Positions 25,243-34,738 of a stretch of 64,000 nt of DNA are shown here, piece after piece. Origin of the DNA: Granulicella sibirica. GTDB taxonomy: Bacteria; Acidobacteriota; Terriglobia; Terriglobales; Acidobacteriaceae. How positions within the stretch are numbered: the stretch's first letter is position 1; the number at the start of each line of letters is the position of its first letter. The position numbers were made by a program, and so were the translations under genes. The stretch spans positions 1,240,001-1,304,000 of the forward strand of contig NZ_RDSM01000001.1 of assembly GCF_004115155.1 (NCBI RefSeq), in the 5' to 3' direction. The notes beneath the pieces are model-generated. The model did no database searches. It was not told the DNA's origin and was given only the letters and a program-made list of their open reading frames with translations.

Positions 25243-28200
25243 ATGTGGATCGTAAAAATCGCGCTCACGCGCCCTTACACCTTTATCGTGCTCGCGATCC
25301 TTATCTTGATCGCCGCGCCGGTCGTGATCCTCAATACCCCGACCGACATCTTCCCGAACATCAATATACCGGTCGTCTCGATCGCCTGGCAGTACACGGG
25401 TTTGAACCCTGAAGAACTCGAAGGCCGCCTCACCACGCCTTACGAGAAGGCCCTGACTGTCCTGGTCGACAACATTCAGCACATCGAGTCGACCACGGTC
25501 GCTGGGCAAGTGGTCATCAAGGTCTACCTGCAGCCCGGTGCCAGCCTTGACACGGCTAACTCCCAGGTCTCCGCGGCCTCCGAGTTTCAGCTGCGCCAGC
25601 TGCCTCCCGGCCTCCTTCCCCCGCAGATCATCAACTTCTCCGCGTCAAGCGTCCCGATTCTCCAGCTCGGCCTCTCCGGTGACGGCCTCTCCGAACAGCA
25701 ACTGAACGATCTTGGTCTCAACTTTGTCCGTCCCACGCTGGTCACGATCCCCGGCGCCGTCATCCCGAACGTCTATGGCGGCAAGCAGCGCTCGATCATG
25801 ATCAACCTCGATCCGCAGCAGCTCCAGGCCAAAGGTCTCGCTCCGCAGGACGTCCTCAACGCCCTCGCCGCCCAGAACGTCGTGCAGCCCGGAGGCACCG
25901 CGAAGATCGGCTCGGCCGAGTACGACATTCACCTCAACTCCTCGCCCTTTACTCTCGAAGGCTTGAGCAACCTCCCCGTCCGCCAGTCGCCGAACGGCGT
26001 CATCGTTTACCTGCACGACGTCGCAAACGTCAGCGACGGAAGCATCCCGCAGACAAACATCGTCCGCCAAGACGGTCACCGCGGCGTGCTCGTCACGGTC
26101 CTCAAGTCCGGAACCGCCTCGACCCTTACCGTCGTCCAGCAGATTCTCGGCGTCATTCCGCAGATCAAGCTCACGTTGCCTCCCGCGCTCAAGATCACCC
26201 CCATCGGCAACCAGGCGATCTTCGTGCGCGGCTCGGTCCAGGGCGTTATTCGCGAGGCGATCATCGCCGCCGTGCTTACCGGCCTCATGATCCTGCTGTT
26301 CCTTGGTAGCTGGCGCTCGACGATCATCATCGCGGTCTCGATTCCCCTGTCAATCCTGTCGTCGGTCATCGTTCTCGGCCTGCTCGGACAGACCATCAAC
26401 ATCATGACCCTCAGCGGTCTCGCCTTGGCCGTCGGTATCCTCGTCGACGACGCCACCGTCACTATCGAGAACATCGAGCGTTATCTCGAGGAGGGAGCCG
26501 AGCTGCACGAAGGCATCCTCGAAGGCGCCGCCCAGATCGCCACCCCAGCCCTCGTCTCGACGCTCTGTATCTGCATCGTCTTCCTGCCGATGTTCTTCCT
26601 CTCCGGCGTGGCCCGGTACCTCTTCGTGCCGTTGGCCGAATCGGTCGTCTTCGCCATGATCGCCTCGTACATCCTCTCCCGCACGCTTGTGCCGACGATG
26701 GCGATGTACCTCCTCAAGAAGCACGACCACCACGCCGTTCCCTCGAACAACATCCTCGCCCGCTTTCAGCGCGGCTTCGAGCGTCTCTTCGAGCGCGTCC
26801 GCGCCGGCTACCAGGATTTACTTGGCCGTTTGCTCGAAGCCCGCAAGGTCTTTGTTCCCGTCTTCCTCCTCCTCTGCCTTTCCGCCTTCATCCTTATCCC
26901 CTTCCTCGGGCAGAACTTCTTCCCGGCGACTGATAACGGATCGTTCATCCTGCACGTCCGCGTGAAGAGCGGAACTCGTATCGAGGAGACGGCCAAGGTC
27001 TGCGACGAAGTCGAGAACGCCATCCGCGAGGTTGTACCCCCAGCCGAGATGGACACTGTCCTCGACAACATCGGTCTTCCCTACTCCACCCTGAACTTCC
27101 AGCACGCCACCTCGGGCCTCATCGGAGCCGGTGACGCCGACATCATGGTCTCGCTCAAGGAAGACCACGGCCCGACCGCGAACTACGTCCGCACCCTGCG
27201 CTCGAAGCTCCCCGGCCTCTTCCCCGGAACGACCTTCTACTTCCTCCCTTCCGACATCGTGACGCAGATCCTCAACTTCGGCCTGCCCTCCCCGATCGAT
27301 GTGCAGATCGAAGGTGCCGACATCGCCGGAAACCGCGTCGTCCTCAACAAGATCCTTGAGCAGCTTCGGCAGGTTCCCGGACTCGTCGATCTCCGCGTGC
27401 AGCAGCCGAATGACTACCCCGTCCTGAACCTCGCCGTCGACCGCACCAAGGCGTCGCAGGGTGGATACACCGAGAAGGACATCGGCACCTCGGTCCTCAA
27501 CATCCTCGGCGGCAGCACCCAGCTCAACCCACAGTTCTTCCTCAACCAGAAGAACGGTGTCGTCTACAATATCGTCGCCCAGACCCCCCAGTACCAGATC
27601 TCCTCGATGAGCGACCTGCAGAACATCCCAATCGCCTCCGTGTCGGCCAAGAAGCCTGAAATTCTCGCTGACGTCGCCAACGTCACCCGCGAGTCCGAGA
27701 TGGAAGTCGTCTCCCACTACAACATCCACCGCACGCTCGATATCTACGGCAACGCGCAGGATCGTGATTTGGGAAGAGTCGCTTCGCAGATCGACAAGAT
27801 CGTCAAGGCGAACACGAAAGACCTTCCGCGCGGCAGCTTCATCCATGTCCGTGGACAGATCGACACCATGCGCGCCTCGTATATCGGTCTTCTCTCCGGT
27901 CTCGCCTTCGCCATCGTCCTCGTCTACCTGCTCATCGTCGTCAACTTCCAGAGCTGGCTCGACCCCTTCATCATCATCACCGCGCTGCCTGCAGCCCTTG
28001 CCGGCATTGTGCTCTTCCTCTTCACCACGCACACAACGCTCAGCGTTCCAGCCCTCATGGGAGCCATCATGTGCATGGGCGTCGCGACCGCCAACTCCAT
28101 CCTCGTCGTCTCCTTCGCCAAGGAGCGCTTTGAAGAGCACGGCGACGGCGTCATGGCCGCACTCGAGTCCGGAGCTACCCGCTTCCGTCCCGTCATGATG

Positions 28201-28425
28201 ACCGCGCTCGCCATGATCATCGGCATGATCCCCATGGCTCTCGGCGCCGGTGAAGGTGGAGAGCAGAACGCGCCCCTCGGCCGCGCCGTCATCGGCGGTC
28301 TCAGCGCCGCGACGGTCGCAACCCTCATCTTTGTTCCAGCGGTCTTCGGCCTGCTTCACGGCCGGGGCAAGGCAAAAGCCAACGCCGAGCAGACCACACC
28401 CAAAACCGTAAGCGCTGGAGCCTGA
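25243..28425 (+). CDS. RND efflux pump, inner membrane component
   Basis: A 1060-residue HAE1/AcrB-type transporter. It starts MWIVKIALTRPYTFIVLAIL with helix 1, then a large periplasmic loop, and helix 4 carries the proton-relay acidic pair in VGILVDDATVTIENIERY. A second set of helices (AFILIPFLGQNFFPATDNGSF, then the C-terminal GVATANSILVVSF group) shows the internal duplication. It is a proton-driven exporter of drugs or other amphiphiles, trimeric, working with the adaptor and lipoprotein encoded downstream. The sequence is closer to the acidobacterial/MdtBC-like type lacking extra domains; the substrate is unknown. Confidence 0.95.
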   Translation: MWIVKIALTRPYTFIVLAILILIAAPVVILNTPTDIFPNINIPVVSIAWQYTGLNPEELEGRLTTPYEKALTVLVDNIQHIESTTVAGQVVIKVYLQPGASLDTANSQVSAASEFQLRQLPPGLLPPQIINFSASSVPILQLGLSGDGLSEQQLNDLGLNFVRPTLVTIPGAVIPNVYGGKQRSIMINLDPQQLQAKGLAPQDVLNALAAQNVVQPGGTAKIGSAEYDIHLNSSPFTLEGLSNLPVRQSPNGVIVYLHDVANVSDGSIPQTNIVRQDGHRGVLVTVLKSGTASTLTVVQQILGVIPQIKLTLPPALKITPIGNQAIFVRGSVQGVIREAIIAAVLTGLMILLFLGSWRSTIIIAVSIPLSILSSVIVLGLLGQTINIMTLSGLALAVGILVDDATVTIENIERYLEEGAELHEGILEGAAQIATPALVSTLCICIVFLPMFFLSGVARYLFVPLAESVVFAMIASYILSRTLVPTMAMYLLKKHDHHAVPSNNILARFQRGFERLFERVRAGYQDLLGRLLEARKVFVPVFLLLCLSAFILIPFLGQNFFPATDNGSFILHVRVKSGTRIEETAKVCDEVENAIREVVPPAEMDTVLDNIGLPYSTLNFQHATSGLIGAGDADIMVSLKEDHGPTANYVRTLRSKLPGLFPGTTFYFLPSDIVTQILNFGLPSPIDVQIEGADIAGNRVVLNKILEQLRQVPGLVDLRVQQPNDYPVLNLAVDRTKASQGGYTEKDIGTSVLNILGGSTQLNPQFFLNQKNGVVYNIVAQTPQYQISSMSDLQNIPIASVSAKKPEILADVANVTRESEMEVVSHYNIHRTLDIYGNAQDRDLGRVASQIDKIVKANTKDLPRGSFIHVRGQIDTMRASYIGLLSGLAFAIVLVYLLIVVNFQSWLDPFIIITALPAALAGIVLFLFTTHTTLSVPALMGAIMCMGVATANSILVVSFAKERFEEHGDGVMAALESGATRFRPVMMTALAMIIGMIPMALGAGEGGEQNAPLGRAVIGGLSAATVATLIFVPAVFGLLHGRGKAKANAEQTTPKTVSAGA

Positions 28426-28468
28426 TTCGATGGCCACTCACATCAACGAACGAACCTCCGGAGACGCC

Positions 28469-29734
28469 ATGAGCACCGATGCAGTCCTTGAATCACCAAA
28501 ACAGGAAAACGCACGCCAGACACACCTCGACAACGATCGTCTCGACGTAAACGCCCCGCACAAGACCGAAGGCCCCCACGTGGACCCACCGAAGCACGGG
28601 CTGCCCAAGTCCGTCTGGATCGCCCTCGTCGTCATCGCGATCGTCGTCGCCGCCGTCGTCTTCTTCGGGATTGCCTCCCGTTCCTCCGATGAGAAGAAGC
28701 TCGCGACCGTTACCCACGACGCGTCTGTTCCGATCGTCAATGCAACCCATCCGTCCGTAGCCCGCCTTGCCCCTGAGATATCCCTTCCCGGCAACGCCCA
28801 GGCCTACGTGGACACCCCGATCTACGCTCGCACCGACGGCTACCTGAAGTCCTGGTACTTCGACATCGGCGCCCACGTCAAAAAGGGCCAGCTTCTCGCC
28901 GTCATTGAAACCCCCGAACTCGATCAACAGCTCCAGGTTGCGCAAGCGCAGCTCAAGAGCAGCCAAGCCAACCTCAACCTCGCCAACATAACCTCCGAGC
29001 GCTACCAGAACCTGCTGAAGACCAACTCGATCTCCAAGCAGGAGACCGACCAGGCCGTCAGCGATGCTTCTGCCAAGGAAGCCGCTGTCGACGCCTCGAG
29101 CGCAGCCGTGCGCCGCCTGCAACAGCTTCAATCCTTCGAACGCGTCTACGCTCCCTTCGACGGCATCGTCACTGTCCGGAATACTGATGTCGGCCAACTC
29201 ATCCAGGGCGGTTCCTCGCCGACGCCGCTGTTCCACGTTGCCGCAATCGGCCAGATCCGCGTCTTTGTCCCCGTCCCCGAAGCCTACTCCGGCGCGGTAC
29301 GTGACGGCGGCAACGCTACCCTCACCCTCGACGAATATCCGGGCCGCTCCTTTACCGGCGTCATTGCCCGCAACTCGAGCGCAATCGATCCTGCCACTCG
29401 CACCCTCAACGTCGAAGTCGATGTTCAGAATGCCAAGGCCGAGATTCTTCCTGGCGCCTATGTCTTCGTTCACTTCAAGGTGCCGGACCAAGGGGAGAGC
29501 CTCACCCTTCCTTCGAACGCGCTCATCTTCCGCTCCGCCGGTCTGCAGGTCGCCGTCGTCCGTGATGGACGCGTCAAGCTCGTGCCCGTCACTCTTGCAC
29601 GCGATGCCGGTGCCTTTGTCGAGATATCCTCAGGGTTGACCAGTTCGGATCTCGTCGTCCTTGATCCATCCGACTCCCTCACCAGCGGCCAGCAGGTGGA
29701 TGCCAAACAAGTATCGTTCACGGTGACAAAATAA
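28469..29734 (+). CDS. RND efflux periplasmic adaptor (MFP)
   Basis: The chosen start is ATG 28469, because CGGAG lies six bases ahead; an in-frame ATG at 28430 would add 13 residues. The 421-residue product has a membrane helix at about 50-70 (VWIALVVIAIVVAAVVFFGI). An adaptor body follows: SLPGNAQAYVDTPIYARTDGYLKSWYFDIG lipoyl part, an alpha-hairpin of about 65 residues, VYAPFDGIVTVRNTDVGQL, then beta-barrel and proximal domains. The soluble N-terminus (His/Pro-rich) is longer than in AcrA. It links the RND pump to the NodT-type channel. Confidence 0.92.
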   Translation: MSTDAVLESPKQENARQTHLDNDRLDVNAPHKTEGPHVDPPKHGLPKSVWIALVVIAIVVAAVVFFGIASRSSDEKKLATVTHDASVPIVNATHPSVARLAPEISLPGNAQAYVDTPIYARTDGYLKSWYFDIGAHVKKGQLLAVIETPELDQQLQVAQAQLKSSQANLNLANITSERYQNLLKTNSISKQETDQAVSDASAKEAAVDASSAAVRRLQQLQSFERVYAPFDGIVTVRNTDVGQLIQGGSSPTPLFHVAAIGQIRVFVPVPEAYSGAVRDGGNATLTLDEYPGRSFTGVIARNSSAIDPATRTLNVEVDVQNAKAEILPGAYVFVHFKVPDQGESLTLPSNALIFRSAGLQVAVVRDGRVKLVPVTLARDAGAFVEISSGLTSSDLVVLDPSDSLTSGQQVDAKQVSFTVTK

Positions 29735-31185
29735 TGCGGTATCGAACGTCTGTAACAAGTGCAGTTGCACTCAGCTCAGCGATCCTCCTTCTCAGCGGTT
29801 GCATGGTCGGTCCGAAGTACGTCAAGCCTGCGGTTCCCATGGCCCAGGCTCCCGACGCCTACAAGGAGACCGACCCCAACTGGAAGCCCGCAAGTCCCTC
29901 CGACACCGCTCTCAAAGGCGACTGGTGGCTCATGTTCAACGAGCCGGTCCTCAATGATCTCGAAGTCAAGGTTGCGGCCTCGAACCAGAGCCTCAAAGTC
30001 GCCGAAGCCCGCTTCCGCGAAGCCCGCTCGCAGATTCGCATCAACCGTGCGAGCCTCTACCCGACCATCGGCACTGCCCCCACAGTTCAGGGGATCCACG
30101 ATGCCAACGGCCGCCCCTACTTTACCGCCCCCGTCCCGAACAACGGTCTCGCCGACCTCCAGCTTCCCATCGACTTCAGTTATGAGGTCGACCTCTGGGG
30201 CCGCATCCGCCGCACCGTGAACATCGCGAAGGAAGAGACACAGGCCAGCGCTGCCGACCTCGCCACCGCACAACTTAGCCTGCAGGCCGAGGTCGCCCTC
30301 GACTACTTCGAAATTCGTTCGGCCGACGCCCAGAAGAAGCTCCTATCGGATACCGTCAACGACTATCGCGAGGCCCTCCGCATCACCACCAATCGCTTCG
30401 AAGGTGGTGTCACCTCCGAGGCCGATGTCTACCAAGCGAAGACGCAGCTCCAGGCTGCGATCGTCCAGGAATCAGACATCATGGTCCAGCGTGCACAGTT
30501 CGAGCATGCGATCGCGGTACTGATCGGCCAGCCACCCGCCAGCTTCTCACTCGCCGAAGCCCCATTGAACACCATGCCGCCGTACATTCCCACGGGGCTT
30601 CCCTCGGAACTCCTCGAGCGTCGCCCCGACATCGCCGCCGCCGAACGCCGCACCAACGAGGCGAACGAACGAATCGGTATCGCGCGCGCCGCCTACTTCC
30701 CATCGCTCACCTTCTCCGCGGCGGCAGGCTTCGAGAGCACCGCTATCGCCAGCCTCTTCAACGCGTCCAACTACACCTACGCCCTCGGGCCCACGCTTGC
30801 GGAGACGTTCTTTGACGCTGGCCGTCGCGCAGGCGTCTCCGAGCAGGCACGCGCAAGCTTCGATGAGGCCTCCGCGAACTATCGCCAAACCTCGCTCACC
30901 GCCTACCAACAGGTCGAAGACAACCTCGCCGTCCTGCGCATCCTTCAGCAGGAGGCGGACCAGCAGCACGCCGCCACCGACGCCGCTCGCGGAGCCCAGC
31001 AGATCTTCAATAACCGCTACGTTGGAGGAGTCGACACCTACCTCCAGGTTGTCACAGCCCAAACCACCGCCCTGCTCAACGAGCGCAACGATATCGACAT
31101 CCTGCGTCGCCGCATGGACGCCAGCGTTCTGCTGGTCAAGGCTCTAGGCGGTGGATGGGACACCAACCAACTTCCCAAGTACTAA
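29734..31185 (+). CDS. NodT-family outer membrane efflux lipoprotein
   Basis: A 483-residue outer membrane factor. The signal ends in a lipobox (LLSGCMVGPKY), and the two OEP repeats are clear (LEVKVAASNQSLKVAEARFREARSQIR; SLTAYQQVEDNLAVLRILQQEADQQ). PPYIPTGLPSELLERRPDIAAAERR is a hallmark of the NodT/OprM group. The ATG shares its A with the adaptor stop (TAATG), so it is coupled. It forms the exit duct of the RND system; a strong terminator follows 17 bases after the stop. Confidence 0.94.
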   Translation: MRYRTSVTSAVALSSAILLLSGCMVGPKYVKPAVPMAQAPDAYKETDPNWKPASPSDTALKGDWWLMFNEPVLNDLEVKVAASNQSLKVAEARFREARSQIRINRASLYPTIGTAPTVQGIHDANGRPYFTAPVPNNGLADLQLPIDFSYEVDLWGRIRRTVNIAKEETQASAADLATAQLSLQAEVALDYFEIRSADAQKKLLSDTVNDYREALRITTNRFEGGVTSEADVYQAKTQLQAAIVQESDIMVQRAQFEHAIAVLIGQPPASFSLAEAPLNTMPPYIPTGLPSELLERRPDIAAAERRTNEANERIGIARAAYFPSLTFSAAAGFESTAIASLFNASNYTYALGPTLAETFFDAGRRAGVSEQARASFDEASANYRQTSLTAYQQVEDNLAVLRILQQEADQQHAATDAARGAQQIFNNRYVGGVDTYLQVVTAQTTALLNERNDIDILRRRMDASVLLVKALGGGWDTNQLPKY

Positions 31186-31201
31186 CTTGAGCCAACCATG
31201 T

Positions 31202-31235
31202 GCCCCACGCATCGACTATGCGTGGGGCTTTTCTT
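31202..31235 (+). terminator. Intrinsic terminator of the RND operon
   Basis: A perfect 11-base-pair stem (31202-31212 with 31218-31228, GCCCCACGCAT and its complement) with a five-base loop runs into TTTTCTT. This is the clearest rho-independent terminator in the window. Confidence 0.9.
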
Positions 31236-31254
31236 GTTCATGCACCCACGGCAG

Positions 31255-31266
31255 TAAACTAGCCCA
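31255..31266 (+). promoter_or_regulatory. Candidate leaderless -10 box of the PLP-lyase gene
   Basis: TAAACT at 31255-31260 sits six bases (AGCCCA) before the ATG at 31267. Only 31 bases separate the terminator T-run from the ATG and there is no Shine-Dalgarno, so the transcript most likely begins at or next to the start codon. Confidence 0.45.
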
Positions 31267-32421
31267 ATGCACTGGCGCACGAAACTCATTCAGGCCGAGC
31301 CCAAAAGCACCGACGGCTTTCGCTCCCTGACGACCCCTACTTATCGCGGCTCGACGGTCGTCTTCGACTCCCACACTCAGCTCACGGACGACTGGCACGA
31401 AGCCCAACTCGGCTACACCTACGGTCTCTACGGAACCCCCACCACCCGCGAATTGGCCGCCCGCATCGCGGACCTCGAAGGCGCCTTCCACACCTTCATC
31501 GTCAGCGGCGGTCAAGCCGCCATCGCTCTCATCTATCTCGCCTTCTGTAACGCCGGAAGTCACGTACTCCTCCCGTGGAACGCCTACGGCCCAAGCAAGG
31601 ACCTCTCCGAAGGCCTCCTCAGCCGCCTCAACATTCAGGTAGAACGCTACGACCCGCTCATCGGCTCCGGCATCTCCGCCCTCATCCGCCCGGAAACCTC
31701 CCTCATCTGGTGCGAGAGCCCCGGCTCCATCACCATGGAGATCCAGGATCTCCCCGCCATCGTCGCCGCCGCCCACGCAAGAAACGTACCCGTGGCCCTC
31801 GACAACACCTACTCCGCCGGCGTCCTTCTCGACGCGTTCTCCTTCGGCGTCGACGTCAGCATGCAGGCCCTCACCAAGTACGTTGGCGGCCATAGCGACC
31901 TCTTCCTCGGCTCCGTCTCCGCCGGCAACGAAGCCGCCTTCGAACGCCTCGGCCCAATTCATCGCCAACTCGGCATGGCCTCCTCGCCCGACGACGCAAG
32001 CCTTGCCCTACGCGGCCTGCAAACCATGGGCGTCCGCCTCGAAGCTCTCGAACGCTCCACCCTGGCCGTCGCCGAGTGGCTCACGCACCGCCTCGAAGTC
32101 GCCACGGTCCTCCATCCCGCTTTCCCCTCTTGCCCCGGCCACGATCTCTGGAAGCGAGACTTCACGGGCTCCGCCAGCATTTTTTCCATAGTCTTTCAAC
32201 CGGCATACACGCCAGCCCAGGTGAACGCCTTCGTCGACGCCCTGAGCCTCTTCAAGATCGGCTACAGTTGGGGTGGCGTCACTAGCCTCGCCCTTCCCTA
32301 CCCATCCCTCGACCGCCCCGGTAACCCCGTCCAGGGCCGCATCGTCCGCTTTAACATAGGCCTCGAACATGTTGAAGACCTCATCGAAGATCTCACCGGG
32401 GCCTTCGCTACTCTACAGTAA
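31267..32421 (+). CDS. Cystathionine beta-lyase-like PLP enzyme
   Basis: A 384-residue Cys/Met-metabolism PLP enzyme (fold type I). The lysine that carries PLP is K204 in SMQALTKYVGGHSDLFLGSV. YTYGLYGTPTTRELAARIADLEG and SGGQAAIALIYLAF form the cofactor pocket, and LIWCESPGSITMEIQDLP holds the conserved glutamate. The QLGYTYGLYGTPTT and SYSWGGVTSLA features resemble MetC-type beta-lyases, which split cystathionine to homocysteine, pyruvate and ammonia, better than MetB. A strict substrate call is not possible from sequence. It is monocistronic. Confidence 0.85.
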   Translation: MHWRTKLIQAEPKSTDGFRSLTTPTYRGSTVVFDSHTQLTDDWHEAQLGYTYGLYGTPTTRELAARIADLEGAFHTFIVSGGQAAIALIYLAFCNAGSHVLLPWNAYGPSKDLSEGLLSRLNIQVERYDPLIGSGISALIRPETSLIWCESPGSITMEIQDLPAIVAAAHARNVPVALDNTYSAGVLLDAFSFGVDVSMQALTKYVGGHSDLFLGSVSAGNEAAFERLGPIHRQLGMASSPDDASLALRGLQTMGVRLEALERSTLAVAEWLTHRLEVATVLHPAFPSCPGHDLWKRDFTGSASIFSIVFQPAYTPAQVNAFVDALSLFKIGYSWGGVTSLALPYPSLDRPGNPVQGRIVRFNIGLEHVEDLIEDLTGAFATLQ

Positions 32422-32493
32422 CTCGCGTCGCAAGTGGCATATGGCATCTTCCATCCGCTATCCTCACCACGGATACCGGAGACGCCCCAACCC

Positions 32494-34569
32494 ATGCCTG
32501 AACGCCTCGTCCTAGCCGCAGCAACTCTCCTCCTCACCACCCTCTCCGCACTCGCCCAGCAAAACCGCCCTCCCGCCACGCCCCTCATCACCCACGACCC
32601 CTACTTCTCCGTCTGGTCCAACACCGACAAGCTTACCGACTCCCCCACCCGACACTGGACCGGCCATCCCCAGCCCCTCGCCGGCCTCGTCCGCATCGAC
32701 GGCAAGCCATTCCGCATCATGGGCAGCGACCCGCGCAACATCCCCGTCATGGACCAAACCTCCATGCAGCTCACCCCCACTCACACCCGTTATACCTTTG
32801 CGGCCAGCGGCATCGAGCTCACTCTCACCTTCTTCACCCCCGCCTTCCTCGACGACCTCGACCTCCTCTCGCGTCCCGTCACCTACCTCACCTGGACCGC
32901 GCACTCTACCGACAGCACCTCCCACGAACTCTCCGTCCTCCTCGACGCCAGCCCCGACATCGCAACCAGCTACGATCACCAGCCCGTCACCTTCTCCCGC
33001 CACCGCACCGCCGCCACCGAGGTCCTCTCCGTCGGCACCCGCGATCAGGCCATTCTCAACCGCTCCGGCGATGACCTCCGCATCGACTGGGGCTACTTCC
33101 ACATCGCCATCCCCAGCGACGAGGCCAGCAAGTCCACCATCTCCACCCGACCCGCCGCCGCGTTTACCAAGGACGGCATCCTCCCCGCCGCCGACGACAT
33201 GGAGGGCGCCATCCCCACCGGCCGCTCCGCCCCCCACCTCGCCGTGGCTTTACCTTTCGGCTCGGTCGGACCCCAAGCCGTCTCTCGCCATCTCCTCGTC
33301 TCCTACACCGAGGACTACGCCATCCAGCTCATGCATCAGAACCTCCGCCCCTGGTGGCAGCGCGACAACATGCCCGTAGCCGACATGCTCGACGCCGCCG
33401 AGCGCGACTACCCCACCCTTGAAGCCCGCGGAGTCAAGTTCGACGCCGACCTAACCGCCGACCTTACCAAATCAGCCGGCGAGCACTACGCCTGGCTGTG
33501 CACCCTCGCCTACCGCCAGTCCATCGCCGCCCACAAGCTCGTCGCCGACGGCAACGGCGAGCCCATGCTCTTCGCCAAAGAAAACTTCTCCAACGGCGAC
33601 ATGGCGACCGTTGACGTCCTCTACCCCTCCGCTCCCATCTTCCTCTTCTTCAACCCCCGGCTTCTCCAGGCCCAGGTCCTTCCCGTCCTCGAGTACGCTG
33701 CCAACCCCAGCCACTGGCACTTTCCCTTCGCCCCCCACGACATGGGCCAATACCCTCTCGCCAACGGCCAGGAGTACGGCGGAGGCGAAAAAACCGAAGA
33801 AGACCAGATGCCCGTCGAGGAGTCCGGCAACCTCATCATCCTCGTCGATGCGCTCGCCCGCACCGAAGGCAACACTGCCCTCGCCGCTCGCTTCTGGCCT
33901 CTTCTCACAAAGTGGGCCGACTACCTCCGCGAAAAGGGCCTCGACCCCGAAAACCAGCTCACCACCGACGACTTCGCCGGCCACGTCGCCCACAACGCCA
34001 ACCTCTCCATCAAGGCCATCGACGCCATCGCTGCCTACGCCGACCTCGCCAGACTCCTCCACCACGAGTCCGAGTCGAAGCAGTACGCCGCCGCCGCCAA
34101 GACCATGGCCGGTAAGTGGATCGACATGGCCAAGGAGGGCGACCACTACAAGCTGGCCTTCAACAGCCCCAACACCTGGAGCCAGAAATACAACCTCGTC
34201 TGGGACAAGGTCCTCGACTACAACCTCTTCCCCAAATCCGTCCGCGATAGCGAGATCGCCTACTATAAGACAAAGCTCAATCTCTATGGCATCCCGCTCG
34301 ACAGCCGAGCCGACTACACCAAGCTCGACTGGGAGCTCTGGACCGCCACCCTCGCCGACAACAAGGCCGACTTCGACACCCTCGTCGACCCCCTCTACAA
34401 GTGGTCCAACGAAACCGTCTCCCGTGTCCCCATGACCGACTGGTACGACACCAAGACCGGCAAACAAGTAGGCTTCCAGGCCCGCAGCGTAGTAGGCGGC
34501 CTTTTCATCAAAGCCCTGAGCGACCGCCCCTTGGCCGACAAATACCGCGCCAAAGCCACCACAAAATAA
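32494..34569 (+). CDS. Secreted DUF4965/glutaminase-like (GtaA-type) protein
   Basis: A 691-residue exported protein; the ATG at 32494 gives a signal peptide ending at ALAQ. The order of blocks follows fungal glutaminase A relatives. A DUF4964-like start comes first (TPLITHDPYFSVWSNTDKL), then a DUF5127-like beta domain. A helical DUF4965/DUF1793 part follows from about residue 325, with YRQSIAAHKLV, the FPFAPHDMGQYPLANGQEYGG motif, DDFAGHVAHNANLSIKAIDAI and DWYDTKTG. Those motifs form an alpha/alpha-barrel-like catalytic domain. The family is linked to glutaminase activity in Aspergillus; the bacterial substrate is untested. It is presumably periplasmic or extracellular. Confidence 0.85.
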   Translation: MPERLVLAAATLLLTTLSALAQQNRPPATPLITHDPYFSVWSNTDKLTDSPTRHWTGHPQPLAGLVRIDGKPFRIMGSDPRNIPVMDQTSMQLTPTHTRYTFAASGIELTLTFFTPAFLDDLDLLSRPVTYLTWTAHSTDSTSHELSVLLDASPDIATSYDHQPVTFSRHRTAATEVLSVGTRDQAILNRSGDDLRIDWGYFHIAIPSDEASKSTISTRPAAAFTKDGILPAADDMEGAIPTGRSAPHLAVALPFGSVGPQAVSRHLLVSYTEDYAIQLMHQNLRPWWQRDNMPVADMLDAAERDYPTLEARGVKFDADLTADLTKSAGEHYAWLCTLAYRQSIAAHKLVADGNGEPMLFAKENFSNGDMATVDVLYPSAPIFLFFNPRLLQAQVLPVLEYAANPSHWHFPFAPHDMGQYPLANGQEYGGGEKTEEDQMPVEESGNLIILVDALARTEGNTALAARFWPLLTKWADYLREKGLDPENQLTTDDFAGHVAHNANLSIKAIDAIAAYADLARLLHHESESKQYAAAAKTMAGKWIDMAKEGDHYKLAFNSPNTWSQKYNLVWDKVLDYNLFPKSVRDSEIAYYKTKLNLYGIPLDSRADYTKLDWELWTATLADNKADFDTLVDPLYKWSNETVSRVPMTDWYDTKTGKQVGFQARSVVGGLFIKALSDRPLADKYRAKATTK

Positions 34570-34584
34570 CCATCAATCCAACTA

Positions 34585-34626
34585 GGTGCCCCACCTTCGG
34601 CTCAGCTTCACCGAGCCAAAGGCGGG
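34585..34626. repeat. Palindromic intergenic repeat, copy 2
   Basis: GGTGCCCCACCTT begins this copy. Arms at 34590-34603 and 34613-34626 pair with two mismatches around a 9-base loop. Its ends agree with the element at 2425-2467 (GGTGCCCCA on the left; AAGG-GGG on the right), while the inner stem differs with compensating changes. The rest of the gap to 34738 shows no gene. Confidence 0.6.
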
Positions 34627-34738
34627 CTGCCACCAAGTCCGGCAGGAGTAGGCCCTCCGCCCTATTGCCAACCAAGTCCCACTAGAAGAAGCTCACTTAC
34701 ACAACTTCCATTTCAAAGCCAGAGGTCAGAGCGCCGCG

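Noticed and set aside
26818-28437. 539-codon open frame antisense to the RND pump
   Set aside because: Asp/Glu/Gly-rich shadow of a well-recognised transporter.
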